From Pseudomonas viridiflava (GTDB lineage Bacteria > Pseudomonadota > Gammaproteobacteria > Pseudomonadales > Pseudomonadaceae): DNA of 64,000 nt. A program made the translations under genes and the position numbers. The notes under the pieces were generated by a model. It made no database searches and had not been told where the DNA came from. It was given only the letters and a program-made list of their open reading frames with translations. This document shows, piece by piece, positions 35,488 through 43,374 of the stretch. Where the stretch lies: positions 496,001 through 560,000 of the forward strand of contig NZ_UUON01000051.1 of assembly GCF_900590885.1 (NCBI RefSeq), given 5' to 3'. Positions within the stretch are counted from its first letter, which is position 1. Every line of letters starts with the position of its first letter.

Positions 35488-36654
35488 ATGCCCATGCTCA
35501 AGACCCTCGCGGTGGCCAATTACCGCTCGATCAATAAATTGGTGGTGCCGCTGGACCGGTTGAACCTGGTGACCGGGCCCAACGGCAGCGGCAAATCCAA
35601 CCTGTACCGCGCCCTGCGCCTGCTGGCAGAAACCGCCCAGGGCGGGGTGATCAATGCCCTCGCCCGCGAAGGTGGCCTGGACTCGACCTTCTGGGCCGGC
35701 CCGGAAACCATCAGCCGGCGCATGCACAACGGCGAGGTGCCGGTGGAACCAGTGGTGCGCCAAGGAGTGCGGCGTTTGCGCCTGGGCTTTGCTGCCGAAG
35801 ATTTCAGCTACGCGATTTCCCTCGGCCTGCCGGAGAAGACTATCTCGTCTTTCAAGCTCGACCCGGAGGTGAAAAAGGAATGCATCTGGGCCGGGCACAT
35901 CTACCGCCCGGCCAGCCTGCTGGTGCAGCGCTCCGGCCCGATGGTGCGCGCCCGCGACGGTCGCGCCTGGGATGTACTGGCCCAGCACACGCCGAATTAC
36001 CACAGCCTGTTCGATCAGGTCGGCAGCCTGCGCGGCTCTCCGGAGGTGTTGCTGCTGCGCGAAAGCATTCGTGGCTGGCGCTTTTATGATCACTTTCGCA
36101 GCGACGTGGATGCGCCTGTGCGCCAGCCGCAATTGGGTACGCGCACACCGGTGCTGCATCACGACGGGCGCGATCTGGCGGCGGCGTTGCAGACCATTCG
36201 TGAGATCGGCGACCCCGAGGCCTTGCAGCGCGCGGTCAGCGATGCGTTCCCCGGTGCGCGGCTGAATATCGAGCCGTTGCAGGGCGGGCGCTTTGCGATT
36301 GAGTTTTATCAGGAAGGCTTGCTGCGGCCGTTGTCGGCGGCGGAGTTGTCGGACGGGACCTTGCGTTATCTGCTGCTGATCGCGGCGCTGCTGACGCCTC
36401 GGCCGCCGACCATGATGGTGCTGAACGAACCGGAAACCAGTTTGCACCCGGACCTGTTGCCGGCGTTGGCCCGGTTGATTATCCAGGCGTCGCAACATTG
36501 CCAGGTGTGGGTGGTGTCGCATGCCAGCCGGTTGATTGCGGCGTTGCAGCAGGATGAGGGATGTAATTCGATTGTGCTGGAGAAGGTTTTGGGGGAGACG
36601 CGGATAGTCGGGCAGGGGATTCTGGATGCGCCGGCTTGGCATTGGCCGGAATAG
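35488..36654 (+). CDS. AAA-family ATPase (RecF/OLD-like, AAA_21)
   Basis: This 388-aa protein is an ABC/SMC-like ATPase without membrane segments. Walker A is GPNGSGKSNLYRAL near residues 31-44, the signature-like motif is LSDGTLRYLLLIAALL, and Walker B reads MMVLNEPETSLHPDLLP, followed by the His switch VVSHASRL. The usual Asp of Walker B (LDEPE) is Asn here, while the catalytic Glu is kept. An alternative ATG lies 6 bp downstream at 35494. No toxin or nuclease partner is adjacent: triABC is divergent and the next gene is convergent, so a defence role is not supported. Confidence 0.8.
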   Translation: MPMLKTLAVANYRSINKLVVPLDRLNLVTGPNGSGKSNLYRALRLLAETAQGGVINALAREGGLDSTFWAGPETISRRMHNGEVPVEPVVRQGVRRLRLGFAAEDFSYAISLGLPEKTISSFKLDPEVKKECIWAGHIYRPASLLVQRSGPMVRARDGRAWDVLAQHTPNYHSLFDQVGSLRGSPEVLLLRESIRGWRFYDHFRSDVDAPVRQPQLGTRTPVLHHDGRDLAAALQTIREIGDPEALQRAVSDAFPGARLNIEPLQGGRFAIEFYQEGLLRPLSAAELSDGTLRYLLLIAALLTPRPPTMMVLNEPETSLHPDLLPALARLIIQASQHCQVWVVSHASRLIAALQQDEGCNSIVLEKVLGETRIVGQGILDAPAWHWPE

Positions 36655-36673
36655 AGGTTGGCTGTACCGGCCC

Positions 36674-36700
36674 CATCGGGGGCAAGCCCCCTCCCACACT
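36674..36700. repeat. Single REP core
   Basis: ATCGGGGGCAAGCCCCCTCC and CACA form one REP copy that faces the variant copy at 36741-36780. Confidence 0.8.
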
Positions 36701-36740
36701 GGATTGGGTTCACAGATTCTAATGTGTGAACACAGTCAAA

Positions 36741-36780
36741 TGTGGGAGGGGCGGTGCGACGATTCGACTTGCCCCCGATG
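36741..36780. repeat. REP variant with 16-nt replacement
   Basis: This copy carries the same CGGTGCGACGATTCGA interruption as the copies at 17394 and 40059. It lies between the convergent AAA ATPase and amino-acid binding-protein genes. Confidence 0.8.
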
Positions 36781-36803
36781 AGGCTAGTAGCATCAATGAA
36801 GAA

Positions 36804-37652
36804 TCAGCCCTGCCACTTGCCCCCTTCAACAATCACACTCTCAGGCTTGGTGTCATCGCTCAGCTCTTTACGCACATATTGGTCATACAGCTTGAGCAGG
36901 AATTTCTCCTCACCCAACTTCGCCAACTCGGCATTCACCCAGTCACGCAGTTCGATGTTGCCCTTCTTCACCGCCGGGGCAATCGGCGCTTCGTCGCCGA
37001 GCTTCTGTTCCAGCACGCGGTAGCCCGGGTTCTGCTTGGCCCAGCTGAACAGCACCAGGTTGTCCTGCGCATACGCATCGCCACGCCCGGCCGACAGCGC
37101 TTGCAACGACTCGGAGTTTTTCTCGAACTTGAGCAGTTTCCAGTCCGGGTGGTTCTTGGTCAGCCAGATATCGGCGGTGGTGCCGGTGGTGACGATGGTG
37201 GTGCGGGTGGCCAGGTCATCCAGGCTTTTCACCGCGCTGTCGTTCGGCACCAGGGCCTGCACCGCGACTTTCAGGTTGGGGTTGGTGAAGTCCACCGCTT
37301 CCTTGCGCTCCGGGGTCACGGTCATGTTGGCGAGGATCAGGTCGACCTTGTCGCTTTGCAGGAACGGAATGCGGCTGGCCGGCTCGACGGCGACGAATTC
37401 GACTTTGTTCTCATCGCCCAGCAGGTCCTTGGCGAATTGGCGGCCGATGTCGGTATCAAAACCCACGTAGCGCCCGGCTTCGTTCACAAAGCCAAACGGT
37501 GGTTTGTCGGTGAATACGCCGACGATCAGTTTGTCGCGCGCCTTGATCTTGTCGAGGTAGCTAACGGCCGCAGGTTTTACCGGCTCTTCGGCCTTTTTAT
37601 CGCAGCCGGCCAGTAAGGCGACGGCCAGCAGTGGCAGCAGTAACTTTTTCAT
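36804..37652 (-). CDS. Amino-acid ABC transporter substrate-binding lipoprotein
   Basis: This 282-aa type-3 solute-binding protein has a lipoprotein signal (MKKLLLPLLAVALLAGC). The fold is shown by LIVGVFTDKPPFGFVNEAGRYVGFDTDIGRQFAKDLLG, VDLILANMTVTPERKEAVDFTNP and TTGTTADIWLTKNHPDWKLL, as in PEB1-like polar amino-acid binders. It is the last gene of a four-gene importer unit whose starts all overlap the previous stop. Aspartate/glutamate or cysteine-type ligands are all possible; the sulfur-rich surroundings do not settle it. Confidence 0.85.
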   Translation of the reverse strand: MKKLLLPLLAVALLAGCDKKAEEPVKPAAVSYLDKIKARDKLIVGVFTDKPPFGFVNEAGRYVGFDTDIGRQFAKDLLGDENKVEFVAVEPASRIPFLQSDKVDLILANMTVTPERKEAVDFTNPNLKVAVQALVPNDSAVKSLDDLATRTTIVTTGTTADIWLTKNHPDWKLLKFEKNSESLQALSAGRGDAYAQDNLVLFSWAKQNPGYRVLEQKLGDEAPIAPAVKKGNIELRDWVNAELAKLGEEKFLLKLYDQYVRKELSDDTKPESVIVEGGKWQG

Positions 37653-38425
37653 ATCAGCTCCAGTTCCTTGGGTTTCTTGGGCAGTGTTGAAACAAAGGAG
37701 AATTTCTCCAGGAACTGCTGCGCGCGTGCGGTCTGCGGGTTCGTAAAGAAGGCCTCGGGGGTGTTGTGTTCGAGGATGCGGCCGGCCTCCATAAACACCA
37801 CGCGGTCGGCGACGGCGCGGGCGAAGGCCATTTCGTGGGTGACGATCAGCAGGGTCATGCCATCGCGGGCCAGGCCCTGGATCACTTCCAGCACTTCCTT
37901 GACCATCTCCGGGTCGAGGGCGGCAGTGACTTCGTCAAACAGCATGACCTGGGGGTTCATGCACAACGAACGGACGATAGCGATGCGCTGCTGCTGGCCG
38001 CCTGAGAGCTGGCGAGGGAAGGCGTCGCGCTTGTCGGCCAGGCCGACGCGCTCGAGCAATTTTTCCGCCTGGGCGCGGGCTTCACCGGGCTCGCGTTTTT
38101 GCACTTTGAGCGGGCCGAGCAGGATGTTGTCGAGCACACTCATGTGCGGGAACAGGTGGTAGCTCTGGAACACCATGCCGATGTCCTGGCGCACCTGGCG
38201 CCAGTCGGTTTTTTTGTCCAACAGCTCGTTGCCGGCAAAACGCAGGCTGCCACTGTGGGCCACTTCCAGGCCGTTGAGGCAGCGCAGCAAGGTGCTTTTG
38301 CCGCAGCCGCTGGGGCCGAGGATCACCACCACTTCGCCGCTTTGCACGCTCAGGTCGATGCCCTTGAGCACCTGCGTCTCGCCGAAGAATTTGTTGAAAC
38401 CCTGGAACTCGATCAATGCGCTCAT
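37649..38425 (-). CDS. Amino-acid ABC transporter ATP-binding protein
   Basis: This 258-aa ATPase of the polar amino-acid family has Walker A GPSGCGKST near residues 36-44, the signature LSGGQQQRIAIVRSL and Walker B VMLFDEVTAALDPEMVKEV. The Walker B reads DEVT where GlnQ-type ATPases usually have DEPT. It overlaps the permease and binding-protein genes by 4 bp on each side. Confidence 0.9.
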   Translation of the reverse strand: MSALIEFQGFNKFFGETQVLKGIDLSVQSGEVVVILGPSGCGKSTLLRCLNGLEVAHSGSLRFAGNELLDKKTDWRQVRQDIGMVFQSYHLFPHMSVLDNILLGPLKVQKREPGEARAQAEKLLERVGLADKRDAFPRQLSGGQQQRIAIVRSLCMNPQVMLFDEVTAALDPEMVKEVLEVIQGLARDGMTLLIVTHEMAFARAVADRVVFMEAGRILEHNTPEAFFTNPQTARAQQFLEKFSFVSTLPKKPKELELI

Positions 38426-39081
38426 GCTTGGGCCCAGCGCCGTTCCAGCACCTTGGAGGCGGCCGACAACGGGTAGCAGATAAAGAAGAAAAACAGGAAC
38501 AGCGCGCCGTAGATCAACACCGACTCATAGGTGCGCTCGATGATTTGCTGGCCGACCTTGATTACATCCACCACGCCGATCAGCACCGCCAGGGAGCTGG
38601 TCTTGATGATGCGCGTGTAGACGTTGATGGTCGGCGGGGTCATGCGCTTGAGGGCTTGCGGCAGCAGTACGTAGCCGTACAGCTGCGGGTCCGACAGGCC
38701 AATCGACAGGCCCGCTTCACGCTGGCCACGGGGCAGCGAATGCAAGGCGCCGCGCACCACTTCGCCGACCTCGCTGGCGCCCCACAACGACAGCACCAGC
38801 ACCGCGCACCAGAAACTCGGAATGCTCAAGCCGAAGAAAATCGGCAGGCCAAAAAACAGCAGGTACAGCCACACCAGCACCGGGATCGCGCGAAACAGCT
38901 CCAGGTACACCCGCAGCACCGCGTTGATCAGCCGGTTATTCAAGGTGCGCAGCACGCCATACAGCACGCCGCCGACGGTGCTGAAGGCAATGCTCAAAAA
39001 TGAAATCGACAGGGTTTGCGCAGCGCCCTTGCCCAGTTGCGGCAACGACACCCACAGCAACTCAAGACCCGAACTGGCCAT
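38422..39081 (-). CDS. Amino-acid ABC transporter permease (second subunit)
   Basis: This 219-aa inner-membrane protein of the HisMQ permease family carries the cytoplasmic loop RGQREAGLSIGLSDPQLYGYVLLPQALK and about five membrane segments. It overlaps the other permease gene by 20 bp and the ATPase gene by 4 bp. The two permeases would form a heterodimer. Confidence 0.9.
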   Translation of the reverse strand: MASSGLELLWVSLPQLGKGAAQTLSISFLSIAFSTVGGVLYGVLRTLNNRLINAVLRVYLELFRAIPVLVWLYLLFFGLPIFFGLSIPSFWCAVLVLSLWGASEVGEVVRGALHSLPRGQREAGLSIGLSDPQLYGYVLLPQALKRMTPPTINVYTRIIKTSSLAVLIGVVDVIKVGQQIIERTYESVLIYGALFLFFFFICYPLSAASKVLERRWAQA

Positions 39082-39727
39082 GCTGGAGCCTCCTTTCCAG
39101 GCGGCTGAGCAGCAGCGACAGCGGCAAAAACAGCAGCACGCAAATCAGCGTCAGCACGGCGAGCATTTCGTAGGTCTTGTAGTAGAGGGCGATGTAGCTC
39201 TTGGTGGTGTAGAGAATCTCCGGCACCGCCACGGCAGAGACCACAGTGGTCTCCTTGAGCAGGAAGATGAAATTGGCAAACAGCGCCGGCAGGCTGAGGA
39301 TCCCGGCCTGGGGCAGGATCACATGGCGCAGCAGCTGCCAGTCGGACAGGCCGATGGACTTGCCGGATTCGATCTGCGCCAGCGGCACCGCTTCCACACC
39401 GGCGCGCAGCACTTCGGTGAGGTAGGCGCCGCCGAGGAAGGTCATGGTGATGATCGCCGCCCAGAACCCGGAAATATTGAAGCCCAGGGCCGGCAGCGCG
39501 AAGTACACGAAAAACAGTTGGATCAGCAGCGGCGTGTTACGCGCCAGCTCCACATACAACGCCACCAGGCGCGACAGGTACGGCGTGCGAAACACCAGCA
39601 GCGCGGCATTGATCAGCGCCACCAGCAAGGAAGTGGCAATGGCGATCAGGCCCACTTGCAGCGTCACCCCCACGGCTTTGAGAAACGCCGGCAGGGTGCT
39701 GAGGATAAAAGCGAAATCGAAGGTCAT
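39062..39727 (-). CDS. Amino-acid ABC transporter permease (first subunit)
   Basis: This 221-aa permease is the first gene of the unit. The HisMQ loop reads AQIESGKSIGLSDWQLLRHVILPQAG. The ATG at 39727 begins the hydrophobic N-terminus MTFDFAFILSTL and has GGA 6-8 nt upstream; an in-frame start at 39748 would add seven residues without a better RBS. Confidence 0.88.
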   Translation of the reverse strand: MTFDFAFILSTLPAFLKAVGVTLQVGLIAIATSLLVALINAALLVFRTPYLSRLVALYVELARNTPLLIQLFFVYFALPALGFNISGFWAAIITMTFLGGAYLTEVLRAGVEAVPLAQIESGKSIGLSDWQLLRHVILPQAGILSLPALFANFIFLLKETTVVSAVAVPEILYTTKSYIALYYKTYEMLAVLTLICVLLFLPLSLLLSRLERRLQHGQFGS

Positions 39728-39924
39728 CTTGAGTCCATGACGCCGCAAGGGTAATGCAGCGGGCGCAGTCCAGGCCGGCGTGGGTAACGCCGGGTAGCGC
39801 GAACTTTAAAGGTATAAAAAGCAAAATTTAAATACCCAAATAGCATATTGATATCACGCAAAAAGATAACCGCCGGATTCGCGGGTTTGGCAGGTGACGG
39901 CTATGGTTGAGGGGTCTGTCATTC
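39728..39924. other. Upstream region of the amino-acid importer
   Basis: The stretch 39805-39860 is strongly AT-rich for this genome and contains GGTAT (39811-39815) and ATACC (39832-39836) arms. It probably holds the leftward promoter. Together with the short ORF and REP that follow, this gap exceeds 400 bp and no larger gene was seen in it. Confidence 0.4.
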
Positions 39925-39937
39925 GAGGGATTGAATC

Positions 39938-40024
39938 ATGAACACCGCGAAACCCATTGACCCGCAGGAGCTGGTGAAGTGGCTGGTGGCATTGCGCCGG
40001 GCGATTAACAGCAGAGCTCTCTGA
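39938..40024 (+). CDS. Possible 28-aa small protein
   Basis: An ATG at 39938, 7 nt after GAGGGA, opens MNTAKPIDPQELVKWLVALR and ends at TGA 40022-40024. The RBS spacing is good but the function is unknown; it may be a remnant of a longer gene. Confidence 0.3.
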   Translation: MNTAKPIDPQELVKWLVALRRAINSRAL

Positions 40025-40058
40025 AACGCTGAATATCCACCATGAAATGAAGATCAAA

Positions 40059-40104
40059 TGTGGGAGGGGCGGTGCGACGATTCGACTTGCCCCCTCACAC
40101 ATTT
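40059..40104. repeat. REP variant with 16-nt replacement
   Basis: This is the third copy carrying the CGGTGCGACGATTCGA interruption. Its distal arm has one mismatch (CTCACACA). Confidence 0.8.
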
Positions 40105-40130
40105 TTAAATGCATTGCAGATTGCGGGTGT

Positions 40131-40165
40131 AAAAAAACGCCGACGCTATCCAAGCCGTCGGCGTT
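40131..40165 (-). terminator. Terminator of the second MetQ-like gene
   Basis: AACGCCGACG and CGTCGGCGTT pair around a 10-nt loop and, read on the minus strand, are followed by seven T residues. Confidence 0.9.
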
Positions 40166-40193
40166 CAAACCTTGAAGGGGGTTTTGAGTTACA

Positions 40194-40976
40194 TCAGAAC
40201 GCCGGCAGTACCGCGCCGTTGTACTTCTTCTCGATGAACGCTTTGACTTCCGGGCTGGTCAGGGCCTTGGACAGTTTCTGGATAGCGTCGCTGTCCTTGT
40301 TGTCCGGGCGCGCCACCAGGAAGTTCACGTAGGGCGAGTCGGCGCTTTCGATGATCAATGCGTCCTTGGCTGGGTTGAGACCAGCTTCCAGGGCGTAGTT
40401 GGTGTTGATCAGGTCCAGGTCAACTTCTTTGAGCACGCGTGGCAGCAAGGCCGATTCCAGCTCTTTGAACTTCAGGTTCTTCGGGTTGCTGGCGATGTCT
40501 TTTGGCGTGGCCAGGGCATTGGTCGGGTCTTTCAGGGTGATCAGACCGTTCTTCTGCAGCAGCAACAGGGCGCGGCCGCTGTTGGAGCCTTCGTTCGGGA
40601 TGGCCACGGTGGCGCCGTCTTTCAGGTCTTCGATTTTCTTGATTTTGCTCGAGTAACCGCCGAAGGGTTCAACGTGTACACCAACCACGGTAACCAGGTT
40701 GGTGCCTTTACCCTTGTTGAAGTTTTCCAGGTACGGCAGGGTCTGGAAGTAGTTGGCGTCCAGACGCTTCTCGGCCACTTGTACGTTTGGCTGTACGTAG
40801 TCGGTGAAGACTTTGATTTGCAGGTCCACGCCTTCTTTGGCCAGGACTGGCTTCACCAGTTCGAGGATCTCGGCGTGCGGCACCGGTGTCGCAGCCACTA
40901 CCAGTTTCTCATTGGCCTGGGCCAGGCTTGCAGTCAGGGCAGCCGCCAGTGCGGTAAACAACAGAACCTTTTTCAT
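40194..40976 (-). CDS. metQ: MetQ/NlpA-family ABC substrate-binding protein (second)
   Basis: This 260-aa periplasmic methionine-type binding protein has a signal peptide (MKKVLLFTALAAALTASLAQA) without a lipobox cysteine. Family segments include VFTDYVQPNVQVAEKRLDANYFQTLPYLE and AIPNEGSNSGRALLLLQKNGLI. It has its own terminator, and no ATPase or permease gene adjoins it, so it must share transporter parts encoded elsewhere. The 126-bp upstream region contains two GAATAA motifs on the minus strand and an SfnR-like gene further upstream, suggesting sulfur control. Confidence 0.88.
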   Translation of the reverse strand: MKKVLLFTALAAALTASLAQANEKLVVAATPVPHAEILELVKPVLAKEGVDLQIKVFTDYVQPNVQVAEKRLDANYFQTLPYLENFNKGKGTNLVTVVGVHVEPFGGYSSKIKKIEDLKDGATVAIPNEGSNSGRALLLLQKNGLITLKDPTNALATPKDIASNPKNLKFKELESALLPRVLKEVDLDLINTNYALEAGLNPAKDALIIESADSPYVNFLVARPDNKDSDAIQKLSKALTSPEVKAFIEKKYNGAVLPAF

Positions 40977-41102
40977 GCAGTGTCCTTATCGAAATTCCGG
41001 GGCGTCTCTGACGACCGTTTTTATAGGGTGTGCCAGCGAAGTGCTATCGCGGCGTGGAAGGGACAATACCTAGTTTTTTTATTCCCGAACAATATCTTTT
41101 AT

Positions 41103-42026
41103 TCACGTTGATATTCCATTTTGCTCATACAGGAAGCTGCGCAAGGTTTCCTGCTCGGCCGGGCTGGCAGCGGCGAAGATTCGCTGCACCTGCGCAAGCG
41201 GCGAGCCGGCCACCGGCAGGTTCAGATGCTCGGGCAAAATTTCGTCGCCGCTGCTGACCAGCAAGGCGAAGTGAATAACGTTTTCCAGCTCGCGGGTATT
41301 GCCCGGCCAACTGTGGTGCTCCAGCACGCGTTGGGCGGCATCGCTGATCAACGGCACCGGCAGGTCCAGGCGCTGGCTGTAGATGCCCAGGAAATACTCG
41401 GCCAGGGACAGGATGTCGCCGACCCGCTCGCGCAGTGCCGGTAGATCCAGTTGGCCTTCATTCAGGTAATGGTAGAGCCGCTCATGAAACTTGCCCGCCG
41501 CCACGGCCTGGGCCAGGTCGATGCTGGTGGCGGCCACCAGGCGCACGTCCACCGGGCTGGGTTGATGGGCGCCAACACGGGTGACTTCGTGGTTTTCCAG
41601 GGCGGCCAGCAACTTGACCTGGATCGGCAGCGGCAAGTCGCCAATCTCGTCCAGGTACAAAGTGCCGCCATTGGCCGAGCCAAACCACCCGGCGCGGCTG
41701 CTGGCCGCGCCACTGTGGCTGCCGGCGGCATAGCCGAACAGCTCGGCGTCGGCGTAGGTGGGGCTGATGGCGCCGCAATTGACCGACACAAACAAACCGG
41801 TGCGGTCGCTGCCCCGGTGGATATGCCGCGCGAGCAACTCTTTACCGCTGCCGGTTTCGCCGCGAATCAACACGGGCAAGGCGCGCGGAGCGAGGTTTTC
41901 CAGGTCTTCGCGCAGCTGGCGCGAACGCGGGTCGACAAACACCAGGGCCTTGGCGCGGATGCTCAGCGGGCTTTTTTCGGCGTCGGGGAAGGTCAGCAAG
42001 GGCTGGCCGAAGGTTTCATGACTCAT
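41103..42026 (-). CDS. Degenerate sigma-54 activator (SfnR-like AAA+ domain, no HTH)
   Basis: This 307-aa protein is the AAA+ core of a sigma-54-dependent activator, resembling SfnR in its start (RAKALVFVDPRSRQL). Walker A GETGSGKE (56-63), Walker B GGTLYLDE (120-127) and the sensor-II Arg in WPGNTRELENV (R245) are kept. Three key elements are not: the sigma-54-contacting GAFTGA loop reads GSHSGA (102-107), the positions of the PspF arginine fingers R162 and R168 are H181 and Y187, and the protein ends about 40 residues after the AAA+ domain, with no Fis-type HTH. It probably cannot activate transcription itself. It precedes the second metQ and follows a small hydrolase gene with a 49-bp gap. 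Confidence 0.82.
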   Translation of the reverse strand: MSHETFGQPLLTFPDAEKSPLSIRAKALVFVDPRSRQLREDLENLAPRALPVLIRGETGSGKELLARHIHRGSDRTGLFVSVNCGAISPTYADAELFGYAAGSHSGAASSRAGWFGSANGGTLYLDEIGDLPLPIQVKLLAALENHEVTRVGAHQPSPVDVRLVAATSIDLAQAVAAGKFHERLYHYLNEGQLDLPALRERVGDILSLAEYFLGIYSQRLDLPVPLISDAAQRVLEHHSWPGNTRELENVIHFALLVSSGDEILPEHLNLPVAGSPLAQVQRIFAAASPAEQETLRSFLYEQNGIST

Positions 42027-42075
42027 GGCAGGCTCCCGCCCCAAATCCACTCAGGGACGGGGCGTTGAAAAAATG

Positions 42076-42657
42076 TCAGGCAGTACGCCGGGCGTGATGC
42101 TCGAGGCGGCTTTGCAAGCGATAGAGGTACGCGAAGCCCTGTTCCCAGCGCTGGTGGCCGGACTTCACATTGATATGGCCGGCTCCCGACAAAATGCCGG
42201 CCTCGGCCCCCCAGTTGCGCGCCAGCTCCAGGGCCCGTGGGGCGCTGACGGCACTGTCGTTGTCGGAACTGACCACCTGGCTGGGAAACGGCAGCAAGTC
42301 GGTCGGGATCGGTGCGAAGTTGCGCAAGGCGGGGGCACAGGCAGGTCGCTCGACATCGGCCGGGGCCACCAGCAAGGCGCCACGTACCTGCCGCAAAAAC
42401 TGCAGCGGTGCGCTGGCCGCCCAATGGGCCACGGTGATGCAGCCCAGGCTATGGGCGATCAGGATAACGGGGGTGCTGTCGGCGGCAATCGCCTCGGCCA
42501 GCGCGGCTACCCAGTCTTCGCGACGCGGGGTGAGCCAGTCGGCCTGCTCCACGCGCGCGCTGTTGGGCAGGCTGTTCTGCCAGTGACTTTGCCAATGATC
42601 TTCTGGCGATCCTTGCCAGCCCGGCACGATCAGATAACGAATCGACTCGCTGTGCAT
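42076..42657 (-). CDS. RBBP9/YdeN-family alpha/beta hydrolase
   Basis: This 193-aa cytoplasmic serine hydrolase has the nucleophile S70 in LIAHSLGCIT, a likely acid Asp in SSDNDSAV and the catalytic His in GAGHINV near residue 161. The N-terminal VPGWQGSPEDHWQSHWQ is characteristic of the RBBP9/YdeN group. It is 49 bp upstream of the degenerate activator on the same strand, so the two probably share a transcript. The substrate is unknown. Confidence 0.87.
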   Translation of the reverse strand: MHSESIRYLIVPGWQGSPEDHWQSHWQNSLPNSARVEQADWLTPRREDWVAALAEAIAADSTPVILIAHSLGCITVAHWAASAPLQFLRQVRGALLVAPADVERPACAPALRNFAPIPTDLLPFPSQVVSSDNDSAVSAPRALELARNWGAEAGILSGAGHINVKSGHQRWEQGFAYLYRLQSRLEHHARRTA

Positions 42658-42778
42658 GGGTGTGCCCTCCTGCAGCGTTTAACGTTGCTGACCAGTATAG
42701 GGACGGGGGTTATATTCGTTAAGGAATAAGAAGCTATTTATTAATAACCAAAAACTCAAAGCAGTATGCGTTCAAAAT

Positions 42779-42868
42779 GTGGGAGGGGGCTTGCCCCCGA
42801 TGGCAGTCTGTCAGTCAACACATCTTTAGCTGACCCACCACTATCTGGGGCAAGCCCCTCCCACATTG
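42779..42868. repeat. REP doublet (REPIN-like)
   Basis: Two inverted REP cores flank TGTCAGTC...AGCTGAC in the 314-bp gap between the hydrolase and exbD; apart from this repeat and the exbD terminator the gap shows nothing else. Confidence 0.9.
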
Positions 42869-42913
42869 TCCCCATTGCACATTGGGTTCGGCGTTGTGGC
42901 TCAAATTGCAGGC

Positions 42914-42948
42914 AAAAAAAAGGCCGCACCCTGCCAAGGAGACGGCCA
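42914..42948 (-). terminator. Terminator of the tonB-exbB-exbD unit
   Basis: GGCCG and CGGCC arms with a long loop are followed on the minus strand by eight T residues, just after the exbD stop. Confidence 0.75.
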
Positions 42949-42971
42949 AAAATTGTCGAGACGTTTGAAAC

Positions 42972-43373
42972 TCAGCGCGCAGTAATCACCGACAGCTTGG
43001 TAATCCCCGCGCGTTCGATCGACGCCATGGCTCGCGCCACTTCGCCGTAGTTCACTCCATCGTCAGCCTGCAGTTGCACCCGCACATCGGGGTCCTTGGC
43101 CTTGGCCGCCTGCAGGTTGAATTCCAGCAGGTCCGGCTGGATTTCATCCTTGTTGATAAACAGCTTGCCGGCGCCGTCGATGCTCACCACCAGCGGGTCT
43201 TTCTGCTCCACCGGGGCCACGGCCTCGGTCTTGGGCAGGTTGATCGGGATCGCGTTGGTCAGCAGCGGCGCGGTGACGATAAACACCACCAGCAGCACCA
43301 GCATCACGTCTACCAGCGGCGTGACGTTGATCTCGCTCAGCACCTCATCACTGTCTTGCGTGGAGAAGGCCAT
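42972..43373 (-). CDS. exbD: Biopolymer transport protein ExbD
   Basis: ExbD is a single-pass inner-membrane protein that with ExbB transmits proton-motive force to TonB. The 133-aa sequence shows the N-terminal cytoplasmic INVTPLVDVMLVLLVVFIV segment, with the essential membrane Asp, and a periplasmic C-terminal domain. Its start lies one base after the exbB stop. It is the last gene before a terminator. Confidence 0.94.
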   Translation of the reverse strand: MAFSTQDSDEVLSEINVTPLVDVMLVLLVVFIVTAPLLTNAIPINLPKTEAVAPVEQKDPLVVSIDGAGKLFINKDEIQPDLLEFNLQAAKAKDPDVRVQLQADDGVNYGEVARAMASIERAGITKLSVITAR

Positions 43374-43374
43374 C

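Noticed and set aside
35488..36654. AAA ATPase as part of an anti-phage defence system
   Set aside because: No nuclease, reverse transcriptase, TIR, toxin or mobile-element context is present on either side.
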